Below are positions 1 to 7,626 of a stretch of DNA of 64,000 nucleotides, piece after piece (the stretch's first letter is position 1; each line of letters opens with the position of its first letter). The notes under the pieces are model-generated. The model was not told the DNA's origin. It saw nothing but the letters and a program-made list of their open reading frames with translations, and did no database searches. The DNA is from Paenibacillus borealis (GTDB lineage: Bacteria > Bacillota > Bacilli > Paenibacillales > Paenibacillaceae): assembly GCF_000758665.1 (NCBI RefSeq), contig NZ_CP009285.1, forward strand, positions 2,604,001-2,668,000, read 5' to 3'. Position numbers and translations under genes: made by a program.

Positions 1-81
1 CTCCAGTGTTTTTTCTATATTGCATTCGATAGAGACGGGGTTCTTAGGGATATAATTACTGGCAGAATTGGCTGCTTTCAA
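1..81 (-). CDS. HxlR-family transcriptional regulator, N-terminal fragment cut by window edge
   Basis: A minus-strand reading frame opens with TTG at 81-79 and stays open to the window edge, giving 27 codons (MKAANSASNYIPKN..., then SIECNIEKTLE). An AGGAGG Shine-Dalgarno lies at 94-89, seven bases before the start, which is the main reason to call it. The C-x-IE-x-TL pattern resembles the start of HxlR winged-helix regulators, where a cysteine and (V/I)E-x-TL precede the first helix. HxlR proteins are small DNA-binding repressors or activators, often redox or aldehyde responsive, and often divergent from the oxidoreductase they control. That is the arrangement here with the aldo/keto reductase. 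The rest of the protein is outside the window, so the family call rests on few residues. Confidence 0.6.
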   Translation of the reverse strand, partial: MKAANSASNYIPKNPVSIECNIEKTLE

Positions 82-105
82 GGGATTTCCTCCTGTTCCA
101 AGGCA

Positions 106-131
106 CTATACCAGAGTATAGCAACTATACT
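106..131. promoter_or_regulatory. Candidate HxlR operator in divergent promoter region
   Basis: CTATAC occurs at 106-111, GTATAG at 116-121 and CTATAC at 125-130. They form two overlapping inverted repeats; the better one is AGTATAG-CAA-CTATACT at 115-131. A TATAAT-like -10 for the rightward gene follows at 140-145, so a bound regulator would cover the upstream promoter region. The sequence shows the symmetry. Binding by the divergent HxlR protein is inferred from position. Confidence 0.5.
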
Positions 132-249
132 GGATGACATATAATAAACTATTTTTCACTTCTTTCTATTATATACAATCTGTTCTAGAATGAACATGTG
201 TATGGAGCAACCGGTTAACAGGGCCGGATTCAGAGAGGAGCAAGGATTC

Positions 250-1188
250 ATGAAATACCGCAGATTAGGTGGAACCGGACTTAAAGTCAGTGAGATCAGC
301 CTGGGAAGCTGGTTGACCTACGGAGGATATGTAGAACAGGACAATGCCGTTAGAGCCATTGAAACCGCTTACTCCCTGGGTGTTAATTTTTTTGATACGG
401 CTAATGTGTATGAGAAAGGGGAAGCGGAAAAGGTGCTGGGCGCTACCCTGAGCAGCTATCCGCGCGAATCCTATGTGCTGGCGACCAAAGTATACGGTGT
501 GATGGGTGACGGTCCCAATGACCGCGGCCTGTCCCGTAAGCATATTACCGAGCAATGTAATGCTAGCCTGAAACGGCTCGGTGCTGAATACGTGGATCTG
601 CTGTATTGCCACCGGTATGATCCGGAAACACCAATTGAAGAAACATTGCGGGCACTGGATGATTTGGTCCGGCAGGGTAAGGTGCTCTATGTGGGTGTAA
701 GTGAATGGACGGCGGCACAGATGGCCGAGGCCCTTGCGGTTGCCGACCGTTATCTGCTGGATCATATCGTGGTCAACCAGCCGATCTACAATATGTTCGA
801 ACGTTATATTGAGAAAGAAATCATTCCGCTGGGCCTGCGCAAAGGGATCGGACAAGTCGTATTCTCACCGCTGGCCCAAGGGCTGCTGACCGGCAAATAC
901 AGCTCGGTCTCCGATATTCCAGAGGACAGCAGGGCTGCTAAGCTCGACTGGATGCGTAAAGGAATTACGGAGGAGAGAATCGCCAAGGTTCAGGAGCTGG
1001 GCAGCATTGCCGCTGAACTGGATATTTCTGTAGGCAATCTGGCGCTGGCCTGGATTCTGCGTCAGCCTAACGTTGCCAGCGCCCTGGTCGGTGCCAGCCG
1101 GCCGGAGCAGGTGGAAGAGAATGTGAAGGCTTCGGGTATTGAGCTCACCGGGGATGTTTTAACACGTATTGAAGAAATTATCGGCTAA
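250..1188 (+). CDS. Aldo/keto reductase, Kv-beta-like
   Basis: A 312-residue soluble oxidoreductase expected to reduce aldehydes or ketones with NADPH. The ATG at 250 is preferred over an upstream in-frame ATG at 190 because AGAGAGGAG sits just upstream at 232-240 and the protein then begins MKYRRLGGTGLKVS, the normal start of the family. The catalytic tetrad is visible: D49 and Y54 in FFDTANVY, K80 in LATK, and H121 in LYCH. The C-terminal SALVGASRPEQVEEN is the usual phosphate-binding segment. Overall it resembles the AKR group containing potassium-channel beta subunits and YghZ. It lies divergent from an HxlR-type regulator and 29 bases before an NAD-dependent epimerase, so the two are probably cotranscribed. 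The substrate cannot be read from the sequence. Confidence 0.93.
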   Translation: MKYRRLGGTGLKVSEISLGSWLTYGGYVEQDNAVRAIETAYSLGVNFFDTANVYEKGEAEKVLGATLSSYPRESYVLATKVYGVMGDGPNDRGLSRKHITEQCNASLKRLGAEYVDLLYCHRYDPETPIEETLRALDDLVRQGKVLYVGVSEWTAAQMAEALAVADRYLLDHIVVNQPIYNMFERYIEKEIIPLGLRKGIGQVVFSPLAQGLLTGKYSSVSDIPEDSRAAKLDWMRKGITEERIAKVQELGSIAAELDISVGNLALAWILRQPNVASALVGASRPEQVEENVKASGIELTGDVLTRIEEIIG

Positions 1189-1217
1189 ATTACCGGCTAA
1201 GAGAGGAAGGATGCAGA

Positions 1218-2240
1218 GTGAAGGTTCTATTTATCGGAGGTACAGGGCTAATCAGCCAGGCGGTGTCCCGGCTGGCAGTGGAACGGGGAATAGAACTGTA
1301 TCTGTTCAACCGTGGCGAGCGCAGCAGCTTCGTGCCGCAAGGCGCGCAGGTGATTCAGGGAGATATCCGTGATAAGGAGAAGGCAGCCGGGGCGCTGAAG
1401 GATTACGAATTCGATGCTGTGGTTGACTGGATTGCCTTCACACCGGAGCATGTGCAGACGGATATTGATTTATTCACCGGTAAGACGAAGCAGTATATCT
1501 ATATCAGCTCTGCTTCCGCATATCAGAAGCCGCAGCGTAATTATCTGATTACCGAGGAAACCCCGCTGGTGAATCCGTATTGGCAGTATTCCCGGGACAA
1601 GATTGCCTCGGAAGAGCTGCTGCTGGAGGCGTATCAGAACAGCGGCTTCCCGGTTACGATTGTCCGTCCTTCCCATACGTATGGAGATACAGCTATTCCG
1701 GCGGCACTGACCAGCTGGAGTAATCCATGGTCGCTGGTGGAACGCATCCGCAAAGGCCAGCCGCTTGTCATTCATGGCGACGGTACCTCCTTATGGACAT
1801 TGACGCATAATTCCGATTTTGCCAAAGGGTTCGTCGGGCTGCTGGGTCATCCGGAGGCTATCGGAGAAGCTATTCATATCACTTCTGACGAAGTGCTGAA
1901 CTGGAATCAGATCTACGCTGCAATCGGTGAGGCCGCAGGCAGAGAGCCGAAGGTTGTGCATATTTCTACCGATTTCATCGCCGCCAATACACCGCCGGGG
2001 ACAGCGGACGGGCTGATTGGGGATCAGGGGGTAAGCAGCGTGTTCGACAACAGCAAGATCAAACGCCTTGTTCCTGACTTCGAAGCTGCCGTACCGTTCG
2101 CTGAAGGGGTGAAACGGTCGGTCGCCTGGTTCGAAGCCCATCCTGAATGTTGCACGGTGGATCAGGAGTGGTCCAAAATGCTGGACGGACTGATCGCCAA
2201 GCATGGGGTGGATGCGAAGCTGCTCACGTATTACGTTTAA
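1218..2240 (+). CDS. NAD-dependent epimerase/dehydratase (extended SDR)
   Basis: A 340-residue extended short-chain dehydrogenase/reductase starting at GTG with AGAGAGGAAGGA upstream. The Rossmann glycine motif GGTGLIS is at residues 7-13 and FNRGERS is the adenine-ribose segment. The catalytic tyrosine and lysine are seen as Y-S-R-D-K in the YWQYSRDK segment, after ISSASAY. The C-terminal half holds a substrate domain with an HNSDFAKG stretch. Relatives include sugar-nucleotide epimerases and atypical CSP41-like proteins; the family alone does not fix the substrate. It directly follows the aldo/keto reductase and is closed by a terminator at 2279-2318, so it ends a two-gene operon. Confidence 0.9.
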   Translation: MKVLFIGGTGLISQAVSRLAVERGIELYLFNRGERSSFVPQGAQVIQGDIRDKEKAAGALKDYEFDAVVDWIAFTPEHVQTDIDLFTGKTKQYIYISSASAYQKPQRNYLITEETPLVNPYWQYSRDKIASEELLLEAYQNSGFPVTIVRPSHTYGDTAIPAALTSWSNPWSLVERIRKGQPLVIHGDGTSLWTLTHNSDFAKGFVGLLGHPEAIGEAIHITSDEVLNWNQIYAAIGEAAGREPKVVHISTDFIAANTPPGTADGLIGDQGVSSVFDNSKIKRLVPDFEAAVPFAEGVKRSVAWFEAHPECCTVDQEWSKMLDGLIAKHGVDAKLLTYYV

Positions 2241-2278
2241 AGCGGGAAGAATAGTATAGCCTATGATTTAATAGTAGA

Positions 2279-2318
2279 AACAGGTGCCGCCCTTAAGGGG
2301 AGGGGGCCTGTTTTTTTT
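2279..2318 (+). terminator. Rho-independent terminator after the reductase/epimerase operon
   Basis: AACAGG and CCTGTT arms enclose an inner CCC-TTAA-GGG helix and are followed by eight T. Confidence 0.85.
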
Positions 2319-2459
2319 GCGCAGAGCGGTTGGGCTGTTATTCCTGAAAATATAAATTCAGCACAGCTGATGTCAGCTTATAACGCAGGTATAGCATGAA
2401 ACGCGGATTTGTGAATATACTCTCACTACCGAAATCACCCCATAAAAGGAGTCCTGGCC

Positions 2460-3119
2460 ATGCCGACACATCCCTATGTCTCCCGTTTCTTTGTGAATGC
2501 CGACGCACGTCGTGAGAAGCTGATTTATGATTTGCCGGAATCCTGGTGGAGCCGTCCTTATGAATACGAATGGTGCACCAATTTTATTTCCCCGCATGAT
2601 GTTGTACTGGATGCCGCCTGCGGAATTTCCCACCCGCTTAAATTCTACCTTGCCGGCTATAGCGCAGAGGTCTTCGCCTGTGATATTGATGCCCGGATTC
2701 TGTCACGGGAAGCGATTATACAGGATATTACCGATGATATCGGAGAGTTGGCGGCCCAGCAGGTGCAGGCCAGAAGAACAGACAGGCTGCATCTGACCCA
2801 GGCTGATCTTACCTCGCTGCCGTATGAGGATGAGAGCTTCGATACGATTTTTTGCATCTCGGTGCTTGAGCATCTGTCGGTGCAGGATTCTGTGCTTGCG
2901 GTACGGGAGTTTCACAGAACCCTTAATGGAGAAGGTCTGCTTGTATTGACGTTTGATTATCCGACTGTAAACCTGCCGCGGATGAATGAGATTCTGCTGC
3001 AGGCCGGATTTCAGTATTGGGGCGAGACCGATTTCAATCTTCCGGCAGATGCAGTGCGGACCGATCAGTGGGGCGGCCTGAACTGCTTCAGGGCAGTACT
3101 CAAGAAGGCACAAGCTTAG
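2460..3119 (+). CDS. Class I SAM-dependent methyltransferase
   Basis: A 219-residue soluble protein with the AdoMet-binding Rossmann core. Motif I is an atypical VVLDAACGISH near residues 43-53, the acidic residue after strand 2 is in FACDID, and motif IV is DTIFCISVLEHL. This belongs to the Methyltransf_11/25 group, which methylates small molecules, but the acceptor is unknown. AAAAGGAG lies at a good distance upstream of the ATG. It stands alone between the terminator at 2318 and the DUF1877 gene. The substrate-side region is short and rich in aromatic residues (YWGETDF). Confident as a methyltransferase, not as to substrate. Confidence 0.88.
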   Translation: MPTHPYVSRFFVNADARREKLIYDLPESWWSRPYEYEWCTNFISPHDVVLDAACGISHPLKFYLAGYSAEVFACDIDARILSREAIIQDITDDIGELAAQQVQARRTDRLHLTQADLTSLPYEDESFDTIFCISVLEHLSVQDSVLAVREFHRTLNGEGLLVLTFDYPTVNLPRMNEILLQAGFQYWGETDFNLPADAVRTDQWGGLNCFRAVLKKAQA

Positions 3120-3218
3120 TACCGGTACAGAAAGGTAAGGTAAAGTCCCCATCATTTGGTTGTTTCCTTCCGGTATAGTAGAATAGGTTCAAGACGGAAG
3201 AGAGAAGGAGACAACTTC

Positions 3219-3686
3219 ATGGGGATGATTGGCAACTACATCACTGCAAGTGCGGAACTGCTTCAGGCCATCCGGAATGAAGAAACCAGTCTGCACGGAA
3301 TCGAACCGAAGGTGGATATCGATAAGTCCTGGCAAGCGCTGCATTATATACTAAGCGGCGGGGAGGCAGAGGAAGCTTCACCGCTCGGAGCAGTTGTGCC
3401 GCTGAACGGTCCATTGTATATCGGGCATTATTCCGATGCCGAGGTATTCGCGCTGGAGCCGGAACAGGTGAAAGAAACCGCTGATGCCTTGGAGGGAATA
3501 GAAGAGTCATATATGCGGGAACGATATCAATTCCGGCGGATGCTGGACGAAGGAATTTATCCGCTGATGGATGATGATGAACCGGAAGAGTTTTTTGACT
3601 ATTTGTATACGTATTTCCAGGCTGTGAAGGAGTTTTACCGGAAGGCAAGCGCTGATCAAGCCTATGTGGTATTCTATATCTCTTAG
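3219..3686 (+). CDS. DUF1877 (YfbM-like) family protein
   Basis: A 155-residue acidic cytoplasmic protein starting at ATG 3219 (MGMIGNYITAS), with AGAGAAGGAG upstream. A longer frame from 3156 lacks a ribosome site and is rejected. Family features are the N-terminal MGMIG-Y, a central W-x-ALHYILSG, the G-E-V-F-x-L strand, and a C-terminal YFQAVKEFYRKA helix before a hydrophobic VVFYIS end. DUF1877/YfbM proteins have a known fold but no established biochemical role. They occur as single genes scattered in Gram-positive and Gram-negative genomes. Nothing nearby suggests a function. Confidence 0.85.
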   Translation: MGMIGNYITASAELLQAIRNEETSLHGIEPKVDIDKSWQALHYILSGGEAEEASPLGAVVPLNGPLYIGHYSDAEVFALEPEQVKETADALEGIEESYMRERYQFRRMLDEGIYPLMDDDEPEEFFDYLYTYFQAVKEFYRKASADQAYVVFYIS

Positions 3687-3721
3687 CCCTATTTGAATTT
3701 GTGAAAAAGGAGTCAGAGAAC

Positions 3722-4750
3722 TTGCGCAGATATGCCATTATAATTATGATTCTGCTCCTGTTAGCGCCGGCTGCGGGTCTCAGCGCCAAAGAGGCGGGTC
3801 CGCAGGACAAGATTCAGCTCGCCTTCGCCGGAGATATTCTGCTGGACGGTTTTGTCGGCGAGCAGATTGCAAGGTACGGGGTCAACTTCCCGTTCGTCAA
3901 AGTAGCGCCAGTGCTGCAGAAGGCTGATCTGGCTTTTGCCAACCTGGAGACACCGGTATCGGTGCGGGGAGACGCCGCCGAGAAGATGTTTGCCTTCCGT
4001 TCGAAGCCGGCAGCGCTGGCCGGATTAAGCTACGCTGGCATTGACGGGGTGTCCCTGGCGAATAATCATATTCTGGATTATGGACAAACCGCCATGCTGG
4101 ATACGCTGATCCATCTGGACAGGAATAAGATCGGACATACAGGTGCAGGTGCGAATATAGAAGAGGCGTTTAAGCCTTACACCAAGACGGTCAAAGGCAA
4201 GCGGATCGCCTTGCTGGGCGTAAGCCGGGTATTGTCTGACCCCTCCTGGTATGCGGGCAAGAACAGCCCGGGTGCGGCTTCTGCCTATACAGCGGAGCCT
4301 CTGCTGGGTGCGATTAGGAAATCAGCCAAGGACAACGATTATACCATTGTCTATATTCACTGGAATCAGGAGTTCAAGGACTACCCTGAACAGTATGCCC
4401 GGACTCTGGCGAAGCAGATGATCGACAGCGGAGCCGATATTATCCTCGGGGCGCACAGCCATTGTCTGATGGGGATAGAATACTACAAGCATAAGCCAAT
4501 CTATTATTCACTTGGCAATTTTGTATTCAACCGCTCTACGCGGGGCGGGGACAAAACGCTGCGTTCGATGCTGGTCAACTTCTCGATCAGCAGTTCCGGG
4601 GTGACTAGCAGCATTACTCCGGTCAAAATCATTGGCGGACAGCCCAATTTCATGGGTGAAGCCTACAACAAAGAGACCTATAAGCTGATGAATGAGCTCT
4701 CCTTCAATGCGAAGATCGCAGCGGGCGGAGCGGTCAGCGAGAAGCTGTGA
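3722..4750 (+). CDS. CapA-like metallophosphatase-fold protein (PGA_cap family), exported
   Basis: A 342-residue protein with a signal-like N-terminus (RRYAIIIMILLLLAP, then an Ala-rich cleavage region). I prefer TTG at 3722 because AAAAAGGAG at 3704-3712 is nine bases upstream; the in-frame GTG at 3701 would put that site inside the gene. The PGA_cap/metallophosphatase motifs appear in order: FAGDILLDG, FANLETP, SLANNHILDYG, YIHWNQEF and ILGAHSHCLMG, then YYSLGNFVF. These align with metal ligands of calcineurin-like enzymes. The family includes CapA/PgsA of poly-gamma-glutamate synthesis. No capB/capC/capD genes are adjacent, so a capsule role is not supported here; a surface or cell-wall role is possible. 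Confidence 0.88.
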   Translation: MRRYAIIIMILLLLAPAAGLSAKEAGPQDKIQLAFAGDILLDGFVGEQIARYGVNFPFVKVAPVLQKADLAFANLETPVSVRGDAAEKMFAFRSKPAALAGLSYAGIDGVSLANNHILDYGQTAMLDTLIHLDRNKIGHTGAGANIEEAFKPYTKTVKGKRIALLGVSRVLSDPSWYAGKNSPGAASAYTAEPLLGAIRKSAKDNDYTIVYIHWNQEFKDYPEQYARTLAKQMIDSGADIILGAHSHCLMGIEYYKHKPIYYSLGNFVFNRSTRGGDKTLRSMLVNFSISSSGVTSSITPVKIIGGQPNFMGEAYNKETYKLMNELSFNAKIAAGGAVSEKL

Positions 4751-4776
4751 AGCACAAGCAGCGCTGGCGGAATAGC

Positions 4777-4824
4777 AATAAGCCCGGTGGATCGGCTTCA
4801 TCCTTCCCTCGGGCTTATTTGTTA
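4777..4824 (+). terminator. Terminator after CapA-like gene
   Basis: AATAAGCCCG at 4777-4786 pairs with CGGGCTTATT at 4810-4819, followed by TTGTTAT. The T-run is short but the ten-base stem is perfect. Confidence 0.75.
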
Positions 4825-4940
4825 TGGAACCGGGTGATATTCATTTTGTGCTATTCATTATTAGCATTGTACTAACGGCGTGCAGCTAATCTACTCTACA
4901 ATATGAATATTAGTTCATCATCAAGGAGGTATGGCTAGAA

Positions 4941-7319
4941 GTGGGAACCGGAACTGTTAGAAGCAAAGTTAAGTTTGATGAGAACTGGGGCTTTTATAAA
5001 GGGGAGCTCCAGATTCCTTATGCAGTCAAGGGTGGGATGACAGGCGGTATTACAGATACGGGCGCTCTCCGGGAGGGCGAGTGGCTGGATATCGCTTTTA
5101 ACGATAAAGGGATGGGGGAGCAGCAGCTGGAATGGACCGCACTCAGCCTGCCGCATGACTGGTGTGTGGAGCAGCAGTATGTTCAGGATGGACAACTTGG
5201 CGCAAGGGACGGCAGCCATGGTTATTTGCCGGGCGGAACCGGCTTCTACCGCAAGACCTTTGAGCTTCCGGCAGACGCTGCGGGCAGTAAGTGGACGGTT
5301 CATTTCGATGGAGTGTCAGGTACTGCTACGGTGTGGGTTAATGGGCATCTGATCGGCTCTCATCATGGCGGATATATTGGCTCCAGTTATGATCTGTCGG
5401 ATGTTCTCCGCTATGGCGGAGAGGGCAGTAATGTCATTCTGGTCAAAGTTGATGCTACCGAATGTGAAGGCTGGTGGTATGAGGGCTGCGGCATTTACCG
5501 TCATGTCTGGCTGGAGAATACGGACCGCCTGCATGTAGCCGAATACGGCACCTATATTACCACACCTGAAGTTGCCAAAGAAAAGGCAGTTGTCAGCATC
5601 CGTACACGCCTCCGCAATGATTATACTGAGGGCATGCCGGTATCCCTGCGCACGGTGATCTATGATGCGGATGGAATGCAGATCTGTGCGGATTCGGCAG
5701 ATGCCTTTGCAGACTGGCATGCTGAGACGGAGCTGGAGCAGAGCTTTGAGGTGGAGCAGCCTATGCTATGGGGTATTGAATCGCCGTATTTGTACAGGGC
5801 GGAATCGGTTGTTATCTATAATGGGAACGAGCTTGACCGGTACGAGACCGTGTTCGGCATCCGCAGCATCCGCTTCGATGCGGAGGAAGGGTTCTTCCTG
5901 AACGGAGAACCGCTGTTAATCAAAGGCACCTGCAACCATCAGGATTTCGCCGGTGTTGGCGTAGCGCTGCCGGACAGCCTGATCGAATACAAGCTTAGAC
6001 TGCTGCAGGAGATGGGCTCTAACGCCTACCGCAGTGCCCATCATCCGCCGACTCCCGAGCTGCTGGATATGTGTGACCGGATGGGGATACTGGTGATGGA
6101 TGAGAACCGCAAGCTCGACAGCAGCCCGGAGGGCCTGAGCCACCTGGAGCGGATGCTCTACCGGGACCGGAATCACCCCTGTGTCATCATCTGGAACCTG
6201 GAGAATGAGGAGGTTCTTGAAGGTACCGTGACAGGTGCCCGGATACTGAAGACGCTCGCGGATCGGACCCGCCGGATTGATCCAACCCGCCCGACCTCTG
6301 CGGCGATGAACCATGGCTGGAACGAGAATGGCTATAACGATGTGGTAGAGATTACCGGCTACAATTATGGACACCGGGATACCCATAATATCGACATCCG
6401 TGACCACGGGCTATATCCGGAGCGGCTGATGATCGGCAGTGAATGTGCCAGTTACACCGCAACCCGGGGAATTTATGAAGATGATCCGGTCAAGGGCTAC
6501 TGTTCCGAATACGGCACGAACATTCCTTCCTGGGGCTGCACCCCGCAGCAGGCGTGGAATGATCTGGTGAATCACCGCTTTTTGACCGGCGTCTTCATGT
6601 GGACCGGATTTGATTACCGGGGGGAGCCGACCCCTTATCTCTGGCCGTGCATCAACTCGCATTTTGGGCTGATGGACACCTGCGGATTCCCCAAAGACAG
6701 CTATTATTATATGCAGGCGGTATGGAAGGACGAGCCGATGGTTCATGTGCTGCCGCATTGGAACTGGCCGGGTTCAGAGGGTAAGCCGGTCGAGGTGCGC
6801 GTATTCTCTAACACGGAGACGGTGGAGCTGAGCCTGAACGGCAGAAGTCTGGGTGAGCAGCAGGTGGATAGGAACGGGTATTTATCATGGGAAGTCATCT
6901 ATGAGCCCGGGGAGCTACAGGCTATCGGCAAACGAGGCGGTGTTGCCATTGCCGAGAATGCTGTAGTCACAGCTGGCCAGCCGCATCAGATCGCATTATT
7001 CCCTGACCGGCTGGCGGGCCGGGCGGATGGCAGTGATACGATTCCGGTCCGCGTGGCTGTCCTGGATAAGTACGGCTACGTCGTACCCACAGCCGATAAC
7101 GAGATCCGGTTTGAAGTGACGGGAGCCGGAGCTCTGCTCGGCTTAGGCAACGGAAATCCAAGCAGTCATGAGCCGGATAAGTCTCCGCTGCGGCGTGCGT
7201 TCAACGGCTGGTGTCTGGCCTTGATCCAGGCGTCGCATGAAGCCGGCTCCATTCAGGTACGGGCTGTGTCCACGGGACTGGCCTCTGCGGAAGTGGTGCT
7301 GCAGGTGACTGCCGAATAA
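4941..7319 (+). CDS. Glycoside hydrolase family 2 (beta-galactosidase type)
   Basis: A 792-residue enzyme expected to hydrolyse terminal beta-galactosides or related beta-glycosides. No signal peptide is seen, so it is probably cytoplasmic. Order: sugar-binding jelly roll (about 40-190, with LPHDW and FDGVSGTATVWVNG), Ig-like domain (about 195-300), TIM barrel (about 310-610), then a DUF4982-like and a GH2 C-terminal domain. The acid/base glutamate is E423 in WNLENEE and the likely nucleophile is E501 in IGSECAS. The start is GTG at 4941, ten bases after AAGGAGGT. It is followed by a sensor kinase/regulator pair and a sugar ABC transporter, which suggests induction by an imported galactoside. 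Exact specificity (galactoside, glucuronide or mannoside) is not fixed by what I can see. Confidence 0.9.
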   Translation: MGTGTVRSKVKFDENWGFYKGELQIPYAVKGGMTGGITDTGALREGEWLDIAFNDKGMGEQQLEWTALSLPHDWCVEQQYVQDGQLGARDGSHGYLPGGTGFYRKTFELPADAAGSKWTVHFDGVSGTATVWVNGHLIGSHHGGYIGSSYDLSDVLRYGGEGSNVILVKVDATECEGWWYEGCGIYRHVWLENTDRLHVAEYGTYITTPEVAKEKAVVSIRTRLRNDYTEGMPVSLRTVIYDADGMQICADSADAFADWHAETELEQSFEVEQPMLWGIESPYLYRAESVVIYNGNELDRYETVFGIRSIRFDAEEGFFLNGEPLLIKGTCNHQDFAGVGVALPDSLIEYKLRLLQEMGSNAYRSAHHPPTPELLDMCDRMGILVMDENRKLDSSPEGLSHLERMLYRDRNHPCVIIWNLENEEVLEGTVTGARILKTLADRTRRIDPTRPTSAAMNHGWNENGYNDVVEITGYNYGHRDTHNIDIRDHGLYPERLMIGSECASYTATRGIYEDDPVKGYCSEYGTNIPSWGCTPQQAWNDLVNHRFLTGVFMWTGFDYRGEPTPYLWPCINSHFGLMDTCGFPKDSYYYMQAVWKDEPMVHVLPHWNWPGSEGKPVEVRVFSNTETVELSLNGRSLGEQQVDRNGYLSWEVIYEPGELQAIGKRGGVAIAENAVVTAGQPHQIALFPDRLAGRADGSDTIPVRVAVLDKYGYVVPTADNEIRFEVTGAGALLGLGNGNPSSHEPDKSPLRRAFNGWCLALIQASHEAGSIQVRAVSTGLASAEVVLQVTAE

Positions 7320-7626
7320 TCATAAGGCGCGAAGTGAACTTCTGGAGCGGCTATTTATTTCCGGCGGGTGGAACGATAATATATAAGATGAACCAATGAA
7401 GATAACAAAGCGAGAAGGAACGAAGGGGGATTTTGGAACTGTAGGAGCGGTAGCGACCGCCTTTGTCACCGGATTTCCACCGCGAACAGCGGTATAATTT
7501 GAGAAATCTGGAGACAACAGCGGCCGGAAGTCCAAATATTCACCGCAGTGACGACTGAGCCTTACGTAATTTCTTAGGTGCATTTTATATATAAATAACG
7601 AATTCCATGCAGAGGATGTCCCGCGA
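7320..7626. other. Intergenic stretch holding copy 1 of an inverted repeat element
   Basis: No gene is seen. The stretch consists mainly of the 136-bp repeat at 7414-7549 plus flanking AT-rich sequence before the kinase gene. No convincing terminator was found after the GH2 gene. Confidence 0.6.
7414..7549 (+). repeat. Dispersed 130-bp element, copy 1
   Basis: This segment matches, by eye over almost its whole length, the reverse complement of 25582-25713. Shared blocks include CCGCCTTTGTC, AGCGGTATAAT, GAAATCTGGAGACAACAG and CGGCCGGAA. Neither copy lies in a plausible gene. Confidence 0.85.
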
